From Ciona intestinalis (taxonomy: Eukaryota > Chordata > Ascidiacea > Phlebobranchia > Cionidae): a stretch of DNA of 64,000 bases. Made by a program: the position numbers and the translations under genes. Shown piece by piece: positions 45,574 to 58,600 of this stretch (within the stretch, counting starts at the first letter, position 1; every line of letters starts with the position of its first letter). The notes under the pieces were generated by a model. That model was not told the DNA's origin. It was given only the letters and a program-made list of their open reading frames with translations, and made no database searches. The DNA is taken from positions 6,929,632 through 6,993,631 of the forward strand of contig NC_020166.2 in assembly GCF_000224145.3 (NCBI RefSeq), given 5' to 3'.

Positions 45574-46606
45574 AGTTGTGAAATGCAGACCGTTGATAAG
45601 GTTATATTTCATTTATTGTAACTCTATTGATGCTTGTAACCGAGCGGAACTATAATAATATGGTTTATTAGCACGTTCAATTTATCAATGGTTGTCAAAG
45701 GTAATTTTAACAAAATCAAACAATGTTTAGTTGGACAGATGTTGTTTGCAATCGTATTATTTGCGTTCGAATATGCGTTGCTTAAAATCTCCCTTGAGAA
45801 TTAAATCAGGTTCTATAAATCTGAAGTAAATCAAACGTCTTGTAAATTTTGGACAGATGTTCGATATAAGAGTTAAACCCTAAAAGCTATTTTTATGCCT
45901 GAATAGGTTAATAGATGTTTTTAAATCGACATATAGGGTGTATGGATACGCCGATGATCCAAATCGATAGTGTGCTTGTGAAGTCTGAGCAGGCTTTACA
46001 TTAGGGTGTATAATATCCCACATTTGGTCATTTTAAGAAGATTCCTCTATCGTAAATATTCCGTGTTTTATTTTTCGATATTCTAAAACGGATAAATTAT
46101 TCATTTTAACTGACTGGCCGTCTAATCAATATTACATAAAACCTCCTCGCCTACTGGGAATTGAATACAAACCAATCTTTTTTCAACGATATTTGTACGG
46201 ATAAATGGTAGACTCAGAAAAAGGATAAAGCAGCTAAAATATAAAGGGGTCTTGTAATGCGGGTGCCAAATTTAGCAGCAGTAACAGGACATACTATACA
46301 GCTGCTGGTGTATAGATGACACAGCACTATTTTGTAATATTCGTTTATAACCCTTTTCCACACTTCATTTTTGCCAACTTTTACTCACATACGACAAAAC
46401 CATTCATTCTATACTTACTATTCGTTAAGGTTTAGGAAACAAATGTTAATTAGTAGGTTGGTCTAAGCCCCAAGGAGTCTCTTTTGTATAGTTTTTTTTC
46501 CGTTCTACAAATTGATCTATTTTTTACAGAGATTTCCATTTTGTATGACGTCATATTAACACTGAATTTCTGAAAATCTTTAAACTTTTTTATTGATTAC
46601 GTCAAG

Positions 46607-49600
46607 ATGACGTCAGTTTGGATATTAATTGTGACGTCACTTTTCGTTAGCATCTCGGCCCTTGATATACCACCTGAAGGTAAGACGTCGATGACGGCTT
46701 ATATAACGTTAACAATCAAAATCGATAAAATATTCTTCAGCTATATGTTCAAATTTGTACCCACACCCAAATCAAAGTAAATGTTATACAAATTATAAGA
46801 CGACCGGATTTGTTTAAACCACATGCCTTACAGAACAGCGTATTCCAATTATTTAAATGTGTATTAAGTTTTAAAATGTTTTGTTTTAGTTTAATCTGAG
46901 ATACTTTTAATAATACCAATTATTTTTCACGCAATCTCACAGCCAAGGAACAACGTAAGTAATGATATTACCAAAGTTGTTTTGGGATATGACGAATATG
47001 TATCTGAATATACTAATTCCTAAAATGTCATATTCAAAAACGCCACGTGTCTCTATTCCTATAAAACAACAACTCGAGTAGTTGCCGGCACCACATAATA
47101 GAGATTATATTCCCTAATTGCCAATATAAATAAAATATTTTAACGTAGTCATTCTGTCCATTTTTATTTCACTATTTTCATTTACTTTATGATATGTATC
47201 ATTCTTGTTTCGATAAACTTTGTAAATAGTTCAATATATTTGTTGAAGTGCCACGCCCACCCACGATCACCATCCAACCCGATGAGGTCACATACGCGAT
47301 TCCACGCGTTTTGATTGTACTTCGATGCGCCGCGGTCGCCCAACCAGATGTTAAAAGCACAGGAGGGTAAGTACCGGTCGGGGCATTTTGCATGGTCAGT
47401 TCTATACACTAAGCATATGTATGTGTATTATTAAATGAAAAGATTATTCGTAAAATGAAACAGCGGTCTCAGCTTCGACAAGCTTTAAGGATGGAGGAGA
47501 TTGGACACCTTCTTATTCTATTTTCTCGTCCCATTTGGTAATAAACAGGAACATTCAAGGAATTATAAAACCGTATCCTCAAGACTACATTAGATCGTTG
47601 ATAATTGTTTAGTATATGTTCAGGATATTTGGATATTTTGTGCCAAAGGTGTCCCATGGTCCCCATCCTATTCTACGCCACGGGCTCACAAGCTATATGC
47701 ATTTTAGGAACCAATGACGACATGATTAATAAACAGCACTGATAAATGTAAACCTATAATAGCAAATTTTAAATTCTCTGTCACTTCATTTTGTTGCTGT
47801 ATTTTTTTTATTGCGGGTCTGTTATAAAATTACGGGTTCAGTACTTCGAGTTACAACCAGTGGTTGTTTTTGCGTCCATGCTGTGTGTAGGATTCTCGAG
47901 AGTATTTATATAACCCACGCTCCACAACACTTGGCCAAATTAAACTCATAAACTATTCTAACCCGTGAACCGCAACTGTAAGTAGCTTTGGTTCATTAAG
48001 CACTTAATGGTTGGAAACTTTACTAAACTTTGGTTCAAAATTTAACCAAGAAACCAAAGTGTAACGAAAACAACATATATTTAATTAAAATAATTAGTGT
48101 TCTGCTTCGGGGTAAACAGCGCCATAACCGCGACGTGGAATTCTATAGTAGGGTAGGAGAAGGTGGGACACCTTTTCATTCTGTTTTCTCGTCCCATTTG
48201 GTAGTAAACAAAAAACATTTAAACAATTAAAAACCGTATTGCTATGACTCATAGACCGTTGTTAATTGTTTAAAGCACGATCAGAATGTTTGGATATTAT
48301 GTGCTAAAGATGTCCCATTTGCCCCCATCCTACTATATGGAAACGTTATTTCTTAATTCCAACTACTGGAGGTCATATACAAAATTACGATTTTCTTTTC
48401 AAGTATCCCTTGTTGATATATTGAGATAATTTGTTTGAACAACCTCGCTTGTCCGATTTAAGCAAATATTTTCATAGCATTGGTTCTCAATATTCTGTGA
48501 GGTTTGTTCCGTATTCGATATAAGCTTGGGTGTATATTAAAGCCTGGTCGTAAACCAAGGCACTTTTTAGCAAAGCGGAACCGTTAAATAACGTGTGTTT
48601 ATTATTGTCTAAATTCCAAATACCCTTTTATATAAAGTGCAGATAAACATAAAATTACCACACCTGCAAAAATTAAGACTTAATCGGTTTGGCACACAAA
48701 CAACAAGAGTGGCCGCAATATTGTTTTCTTTTCTAGATATTGGTTGCCGTGTACAACAAAAAACGCACAAATATATGCCTCAGGAGTTATTGACCGAACG
48801 TAATAGTGGCGAAAAAATGTTTTTTTAAATCATCACGATTAGTACCTCTTCAAAAATATAGTAGGGTGGGGGAAGATAGGACAATTTTTTAAGATTCAAA
48901 TATCCTGATCGTGTTTTAAATAATTAACAACGGTCCATGGGAGTCGTGAGGATACAGTTTTATGATTCTTTAAATTTTCTGTGTTTACTACCAAATGGGA
49001 CGAGAAAATAGATGGAAAAGGTGTTCCATCTTCCCCACCCTACTGTATAACTAAAAATTAATCCATTGCATCAGTAAAGAGTAGGGAATTAGCAACAAAA
49101 CGACTGTCCTTAAACTTAAATCAAGGTACACGAGTAGAAAAATTTTAAAGCAAAAACGTGTCACCTAACCAAAGTTCAGAATAAGTAGGTATCAGTGGCA
49201 TAGATAAAACCATAGTTTATTCTGATGTGGCTTCGGTGTTATGGATAAAACTTCCATATGAAACAGTGGTTGCTTTTTGAGGTTAAATTAATTTAATGGA
49301 AATTCGATTTTTCGCTGGCGCGTTTAAAGGGCTACAGTGGAAAATGAAGTATAGCTTACTGGTTTATGAAATTATGGTAAATTGCATTATAACTTTATAA
49401 CAAGGCTTGGTTTGGGGTATTAGCCTCATATATTAGTACAATAAACGACAAATATGCGTTACCGGTTTGTGATATGATGAAACAGAATCAATCGATAACA
49501 AAGAGAAAACACCTTCCATACTATAAGAACTAGAAATCTGAAACGAATTAAACATCATTTATGTGATTTATAAAGTAAAAGACTAATTCACTATTTTTGT

Positions 49601-52600
49601 CGCGTCATCATATAACTGTATACGTGACGTCATTAAATACGAATATAAAATTTTATATGCGCGGCTTCGGAAAAAAGGTATTTATTATACGTAGATATTT
49701 ATGGAAGAAAGATGGAAGTACTTTGGAAACTGTTGATAGTCCTTCCAATGACGGAACTGGCGTTAGCATTGTGATGTCACAAAAAGATGGAACCATTACC
49801 TTCAGGTATGTCATGTTATATTGCAATTATAAAGAATCTGTATGATTGATAGCTTATGTTCTTCGTCCATTAAATAGATATGCGTCATACTCTATGACGT
49901 CATTTCTTTGGCAAGTAATCAACAAATGGTTTCTAATCGATTTTATTTAATCGATATTTCCAATCTAAGCCAGAATACACGAGCCTGCAGTTTGATCGAA
50001 AATCAGCTTGAACAATTTAGTTTGCACTTGTTTTAAATTGTTAAACTTGAATTCTGTGCTTAAACTTCTTATACAGCAGCACATTAGGTGTTTATTTTGT
50101 TTACACTTGTATTGCTTATTATTAAAATTAACAACCCTTCAGCTGCATGGTGACCAATAACATTTTCGTCTCAAAAGGTTCCTTGCGTTTTAATAATACC
50201 CGCTAAATAATTCGTTTGTAAAAAAGTCAGACGTTCGTGTGGAAAATTAACTCGTAAATTTCGTAAATTTTAACTGCTCGCCTGCTAAAGGAATATCATT
50301 CAAATTTAATATGTTTTATACATTATTTTACTTTATAAAACAAAGTGCCATGATGGAAATGTATAGTCCCTATCTCTACTGTCTATACTTATAACATACA
50401 AACGCATTACGCATTGTGTTGGTGTGTCATTTCTAATACTACCACATTACTATACAGGGGAAGTGAAAATCTGCCGGAAGAAGAACTTCTTCAATATGAA
50501 GGCGTGTACCAATGTTTTGCATCTAATGACCTCGGAACAGCAATGACCAGATCCACAACTTTAAAAGCTGCAGGTATATTAATATGTTGTAGAAGTTAGC
50601 TAACCTAATATACCAGTTTGTAACGTTGTATTTAGCAATTCAAACTGCGTTTTAAATTTCACTTTACTGTACTGTGTACGTAAAATGTGTTAAAATTTTT
50701 ATTAATTACCTATATAGTAGGGTGGAAAAAATGGGACACATTTTCATTTAATTTTCTCGTTCCATTTGGTAGAAAACAAAGAACATTCAAAGGAATATAA
50801 AATCGTATACCTAGAACTCTCAAAGATCGTTGTTAAACGTTAAAATACCGATGTTCCGGCTTCCCCTACCCTACTAGATATTACTAGCAGATTAAGCACC
50901 GATAAATGATCTTACAACGTGGAGATATTTATTTGTAACCATTTTATCATCGTTTAAAGCGACCGTATTCCTACTACCGGAAAACAAGATCATAGAAACA
51001 CAAGTGGGCGCCCCACTTCAGATACCTTGCAGCTACAACAGCTCCGATGATAAGTTAATCACGTGGAAGTTTGAACCAGACACCGTTACATTGAACGAAA
51101 GAATATCTGAGGTAAAGCAATAATTTATCCGTCTCGTTGTCGTACTGGTTCGGTACAAAGAACTTTAGTATGCTGAAGTGATTTTACTGCGCTGTAGCAT
51201 AGCGATAAGGACCTGCGTCAAGCCAGGAGGTTACGGTTTCGAGGCTCGGCAGCGTCACCGTTTTGTTCGTTAGTGTCCTTGGGCAAAGCAATTGAGAGCA
51301 ATTGTTCAAACCCAGTGGAAACCTCTAAGCGGGCACGCAGTGTATGAAACACAACGTCTATGTTTTAACGACTGCCGTTATCCTGCATCGCGAAGATTGA
51401 AAACTTTAATTTTTTATAGAAGGTTGGGGGAAGATGGGACACGTTTTCATTCCATTTTCTCGTCCCATTAGGTAAACATAAAACATTCAAGAACTATAAA
51501 ACCGTATCCTCACGACTCACATATACCGTTGTTAATTGTTTAAAACACGGTCAGGATATTTGGATATTCTGTACTAAAAGTGTCTCATCTTCCCCCACCC
51601 TACTATATTTAGGTTTATAATGAATGTAATTTATTTATTCATTCATTCCGACAAATAAATACATTAATTCATTCATAGGCCTAAATAAATGAATTACTGA
51701 ATATACGAATAAAATTAACTTGTTTAACTTTGCGTGACGGGATAACAGTCGGTCTATTGGTCCTGATGACCGTCCTGTTACGTTCCTTGTTTGTTTTTAC
51801 TCATACAGCTTATAATCGGTATGTTGGGCCGAATGTCAATGGCCTTTAAAGATCCGTGCTGTTCAATATATGACACAGTAGCATCATGAGCTATAAGACA
51901 CATCACGCGTGCATTTACCTCTTGCCTTAAAAACACCATGGATGTGTTACCTTGAGCATGATGACGTTTGATTCATATATTATTTATGATCCTCAGTCGT
52001 CCGATGGAAGATTGATCTTCTCCAACGTCGAAGGAGGTGACGATGGACTCGTAGTCTACTGTATAATAAAAGATCGAATTACTAGGAGGTCTGCGGATGG
52101 TCCCCACCACACGTTCTACGTCGATGCATGTAAGACTTTACCGCTTGTTGCTAAATTTAGGGACAACACTGCACAACAGCTTGCCTAAGCATAATAGTCA
52201 CTAAAGAGTACCTTAGAAGTTCATGAAATAAAATTATAAAGGTGTTTACCTTCGCGTGGCGGGGCAATGACAGTAGTTATAACGTGCACGTTCGGTTTCA
52301 TACACCTCGTGCCCGCTTACGATTTACCACGTATGTAACTTCGTGGGTATTTTTTTGGGGTATTTTTAATATAGTAAGGTGGGGTAAATATAATTCACTT
52401 TCATTCTATTTCCTCGTCTCATTTGGTAGTAAACAAAGAATGTTTAAAGATTTATACAACTGTATCCTTATGACTTCTATAAATCGTTTTTTTTATTGTT
52501 TAAAACACGATCCGAATACTTGTACATTATGTGCTAAAGTTCTCCCCACCTCACCTCACAGTACTTATTAGGTAACTTCCTTCGTAAGTTCCTTGCGTCG

Positions 52601-55600
52601 CTTTTTTAAAGTAGGCTGAGTCAGAAAATTGGTTGAAGCCACAGACACTTGACTTTGCATTAAACGCATGAATATTTTATGGCGCCATATTGCTGCTGTA
52701 GCTTAGCCTTTGGGGATCTTTCATTTTAAATAGACCCGCATTATAACAATAGTCAACCCTGGAAGTTTAAGACTTCTAGTTATGTATTTTTTTTCTTTTT
52801 TAGCAAATCCTATGAACGACCAACCACCAGTGATTGTTTCTCCCGCTCCCCAAACCGAACCGCAAATCGTGCTCAAAGATGACACCTTTAGACTAAAATG
52901 CTCGGCCACGGGAAAGTAAGTAAAATAAACAAAGAAAACCTTCTCCAAAATAAAGCTTTACCAATATCCTCATGATGTTGAATCTTCTTTAATTACTGCC
53001 AGACCAACTCCAATCGTTCACTGGGAAAAGGTAAATGGAGTTTGGCCGACCGATCGTTACGTCATCGAAGATTTCGGACGAACCGTTACCATTAGCAACG
53101 CGACATATGACGACAGTTCCGATTACAGGTATACGCTGAAGTCATGACATGAATTTTGATGACGTCACATTAACGATTGCGATTTTCAGATGCACGGCTA
53201 GCAATAGTGCTGGGGAAGTCGCCGTAGATGAAAAAGTATTGATCCACGCGCGACCTTTCTTCTCCACCGGTGATAATACACCTCGTGACGTCATAAGATA
53301 TCCAGGTGGCAACGTCACAATAAGATGTCAACCTGAGGGGATTCCCTCGCCCTCAATAGAATGGAGGGTCAATGGCGTTCCTATTGCAGGTGATGTAACT
53401 CTACTTTAAAACCTGAATGAACAACATGCTACTTTGAAATAACATTATTTGTAAGTTTCATGGTGTATACTCCTCTAGAACAAATTTCATTAATAAGGTG
53501 TAATTAAATATTTACTAATTTTTCATTTAATATGGCCGTTTATCGTTTTATTTAACATTTATTTATAAAACATTTTCATTTACAACAGACACTCCAAAAA
53601 TGGATAATCGTGAAATCCACCCAACCAAAATTCGACTTTACAATCTGCAAATACCAGATTCTGCTGTCTACCAGTGCATTGCATCAAATCTATATGGGAG
53701 CATTATAAAACAAGCATATGTGAATGTGTTAGGTACCTACCTGTCTCAATAATTAAAATATAGTAGTTAGCTTTAGCATATTTAATTTTTTTTTAAATGC
53801 GTTTTGTATACTTATAGTATGTGACTGATTTAATGTTAAAATTTTGTGCAAACTTGCATTAAATAACGTTTATTGTTTGGCTAGTTTTTCAATACTGTGT
53901 TTCATGATAACACAAACATAATAAAACAACCTTCGCACACCTTTTTGCCAATGTTAGTGTCCATGTATGTATTATTCATTAACATTTCTCTTTTCATCTA
54001 TGTTTCGTATACAGTTTCAAAGCCACTTGCGCTTTCCAATGATGTGGTGCAGTATGAACAAGTTGTGGGAAAATCTATTGAACTGAAGTGTCCTGTATTT
54101 GGATCACCCTCTCCTGACATCAAGTGGAAAAAAGATGGGGCCGATATTGCAATGAACGACAGGTTGTTTAGATGTATTTTTGCACAATACCTGGATAACT
54201 TTTTTACTAACATTATGGGAACGCGTTCAGTTTATTCCATAGTCTAATTCTGTCATTCTTCAGAATTTCACTTCGAAAAAATAAATATCTCCGAATACAC
54301 GAAGCAACTTTTGATGATGCTGGTCCATACTCTTGTCTTGCTTGGAACGAATATGGAAGTTTATTATTAAACACCTCGTTGTCAGTTTTTGAACGAACCC
54401 GGATCCAGTCTGCTCACCCAACTCCTTACTTTGTAAAACGAGGCGATTCGGTGACCATGTCAGTTCAGGTCAATAAGGCTTTTGTTTAGGTTTCTACCTC
54501 ATAATGTATTGTGAAATAGATATGAAATAAGCACCGGATTATTACTGTGATTTTACTAAGCTGGAATCTTTCAACTGTATAAACATCAGATCAGGGTCAG
54601 ATTCGCGGATTTTATTATAAGTCAATGTAGTATAAACGAATATTTTATTTTATTTGCACATACTGTTTACCCTACATGCTTAGTTTCTAATTTCAAAGCT
54701 TCGCTTATTGAAAATCTGAAGCTGTATCTCCTTAAACATATATACTATTTTGCTTCGGCTCTTTTATCAGCGTGAAATTACACCAACATCACTGTATAAT
54801 ATTATGTTTATGAAAGCTGCATTTCTAGTTGGCAATGGCCTTAAAATAAAACCTTCTTTTTGACTAACACTGAAAGGTAATTTCTCACATAAATGCGGAA
54901 ACATGAACTACACAAACTGTAACATTGCTCCACTGTTATTATAGATTACCACCGACACGGGAGTTGAGCCACGTTCAGTACATTGGTATAAATCCAACAT
55001 TCCTGTTGGTCGAGGTGTCAATCACATTGTCGACAATGCAGAGTTCACAGATACTGGAAGTTACAAAGTTATGGTCAACACCACACTGGACCATGCTTCT
55101 GTTCATTTCACATTGGTTGTACAAGGTTACAATCCTATACTGCTTTAATAATTTATAGTGTATAAATTTTAAAATAACTCGCATAGTGAATGCCTGCAGA
55201 CAGGACCGAACAGATTTAATGTGCGAAATTGCTGGTTATTTAAAGCATTTTTATTCTGGGCTGTTAATTTTATGAAGAATATTTTTTTATCCTCGCATGC
55301 CTGGGGAACATGGTTGTTGTGAGACAGATGACCTATTTCGTATACCTTGTGGCATTGTTGGTAATTACCAATAAATGACTTTTACAACAAATATTTCATC
55401 TTCCACACCATATGCGATTGTGTGTTTATCAGAATAATTAAATTATTTCATTCCTTAAAATGAATTGGTAAAAAATATTTTTAATTTTTTTTTACTTTGT
55501 GTGGCTGACAACTTGAAGCAATTGTTTTAAAGTTTAAAATATTTTAACTAATAATTGGTCCTGAAACATTTCTTATTCTGTCCATAGATGTCCCATTACC

Positions 55601-58600
55601 ACCAATGGATTTCTCTGTAGAAGCTACAGGTGCAACTCCCTTAGATGTAAGATTTACATGGCAACCATCTGATAATAACTTTTCTCCAATAGAAGGTAGT
55701 TATGTGGTTGGTTGTATGATGTCTCTGTTTGTTATAACCAGTAAAAATTAAAGCCCTGTTTCCTTTATGATATTTTTTGTTATAACCAGTAAAAATCCAA
55801 GTCCTGTTCCCTTTTATGATATTTAAAACTGAGAAGTGTGAAATTTAAAACCTTTTATGAAATTTAAAACCAAGAAGTTTTAAATTTAGAAGTAACCAAG
55901 AAGGTGTAACCAAGAAATTTTAAATTTAAAGCATTTTTTGAAATTTAAAACTGAGATTTATAAAATTTAAAACTTTTTATGACATTTAAAACCAAGAAAA
56001 ATAACAGTTTTAATTGTAACATGTCCAGTGCATGGTATAAAATCATTTTTTGTTTACAGAATATAAAATTGAGTATGAAGAAAATAATTACAGACCAGGA
56101 GAATGGTTCTTATTGGTTGATTCGATGTCACCTGATGTAATCTATTATGATGTCACACTATCACCGGGTTTGAATTACAAATTCAGAATGTGGGCTCGTA
56201 ATTCTATTGGCTGGAGTGAGACACCGAGTGGAGAAAGCATGCGGTATACCACACCGGACGATGGTAAGATTTTGTTAAGTTTTGTAGAAATGTTAAGCAA
56301 ACAGTTCAGATTTTTATGGATCTTCAAATTACTAAAATTTACTAAAAAATAACTTGTTTTCTACTTTTGTGACGTTTTTACTATTATGAATAAAACAGAT
56401 AAAGTTTTTTTGGTTCCTCTTAAAAAAAACCTTTTTCAGCTCCCAGTGTAAACCCAGTAGGAGTATCAGGGGAGGGGAACACCCCAACTAACATGATTAT
56501 CACCTGGCAACCCGTGGAACCAGTGAACTGTAACGGACCAGGTTTTGGTTACTATATCAAGTTAGTATAATCTTTTTTTATTTCATTGTATATTCACAAA
56601 AAAATCGGTCTAATCAAATTATATTAAAAAAACATGACAGGATTTGGTGAAAAAATGCTATTATGAATGTTAAAAAAAGATTATTTCTCAAGGGCTTATT
56701 ATCAGTAATCAGTATAAGTCTGTATTTGGTAACATGTATAAAGTTACTATGGCTGCACTATGTTAAAAGTAATCCTAATTATCTTAGAAACTTGAATAGT
56801 AAATTTCATAACGAGAATTTGTTAATAAGCCGTAAAAATAAACAGGCATAAAAATCAGTGTAATATTACTCATATATCAATGTCACACAGTACGTGGTAT
56901 AACTATGTTTATATACTCCAGGTACTGCCCAGTAAATGACTGCACGAACAGAACAGAAATTCCTGTTCCAGGCAGTGACGTAACATCATATGAAGTGAAT
57001 GGTCTTCCAACATATACTCCATACAATATCAAGGTTGTCAGCTATAATTCTATTGGATCTGCAGCAGACCCAGCTGATGTCATTGGGTTTTCTGGAGAAG
57101 ATTGTAAGTTTGAAATAATTGGTTTAGCGTTTGTATGCGTATTTGGATTGATTTGATATGTACCTGAAATAAGTGGTTTAATGAAAAATATATGTCACCT
57201 TGTTACAAATTTATAAATCATTTTTTTAGTAGCAATTAAAATGGTTAAGCTAAAAAAAGCTCTATAGTCTATTATACTATAACAACCACCAAAACAACCA
57301 TTTGGTTCGAAAAAATCAAATTTGCCTTAACAAACTTTTTCCTTAAAAACTCAAAACTTTTTCGAAAATGACTAAAAATGTTGTTTATGCTATTACTGCC
57401 CACAAACCATATCCTTTATAGTTAAAACACAAAACGAGTTTAGTTCAATAATTGTTTTTCTAATTTTTTTGACAGCTCCCATGTCTGAACCAACTAATGT
57501 CATGGTCCAAACAATTGATGATGATGCAACAACAGTCATTGTGACATGGCAAAAGGTTGATGCTGACTCAGTACGTGGTAAAGTGTTAGGATACACTGTG
57601 TCTTTCCAACCTACTTCTGGCTATAATGATGGTGAGTTTGTGGTTGTTTTGGCCACAAGTGGCAGCAGTGAGTAGTATTAGGGAAATATCTGTCTAGATT
57701 TCTGCATTACACCTAATGCTTTATATCTTATAAATTATGTTTTTGATTGGTGGGTGTTTAACTTGTAGTGACTTTTTAACTTTCAGTCTTAAATGCTGCA
57801 CTTATATATTCTTAATTTTTAAAATAATTTTTTATACAATTTTTTGGAAAATTTTTAATACAGTTTTTGCACTTAGTCTAATGGAAAGTGAATGGAAAGT
57901 GAATCAAATCTATAGTTTTGGATTCACACTCACTGTGCATTGTAACTTTATCTTAAAAGTAATGCCAAATTAAAACGTTTTTTTAAAAGAAACTGCAAAA
58001 ACGATTGAAATGCAATATACAGTCGGGAGCATTTTAACTGAATGATGAAATGTGGTATAATTGTTCTTCTAATGAAACTTTCAATCATTCTCATCCAAGA
58101 ACTTCTACACTTCTATGAATATTAAAATTAAATGAAAACATATTTTTACAGTAAATCAGAAAGTTGGTGACACCAACACAGCAAGAGTAACCGATCTTCA
58201 GCCAAACACACAATATACGTTCAGTGTTGCTGTCTTCAACAGTGTTTCATCTGGTCCAAATTCACTACCATATGACGTCATAACACCAGAAAGCAGTGAG
58301 TTAAATGCGAATGATCAAATCTATCTTTTTTCTATCTTGTCTTTTTGTTATTTTTTTATTCCTAGTGTGTTTTATTGACTTTCAATTCTCTATACTGTTT
58401 TAATTATTACTGCCTTTTTTTACAATTGAGATAAAGATAAATTAATAAGGTGGGGTAAGATTGGACATTTTTTATTCTGTTTTATTAGTGAACAAAGCAT
58501 ATTTACAGAGTTGTATAATAATAGCCCCCACTCTAAAAAGAGGGATGTTAACTTTGCTAAAACGATCGGGAAATATGGGATTTAAATGCTAACGTTATCC

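Larger units (their letters stand above)
39924..46606. other. 6.7 kb without recognised genes
   Basis: No open frame here has coding character or matches a family I know. It contains four family A MITEs, a tandem repeat near 41385-41480, two related segments of about 130 bp (40968-41100 and 41475-41600), a hairpin at 41531-41554 and an assembly gap. It may hold the upstream control regions of the ShKT-CAP gene (minus) and the L1-family gene (plus), which are divergent. Confidence 0.6.

Noticed and set aside
47182-47409. Two overlapping minus-strand open frames
   Set aside because: Antisense of the first Ig exon of the L1-family gene (47249-47366), which fits the family and has correct splice borders.
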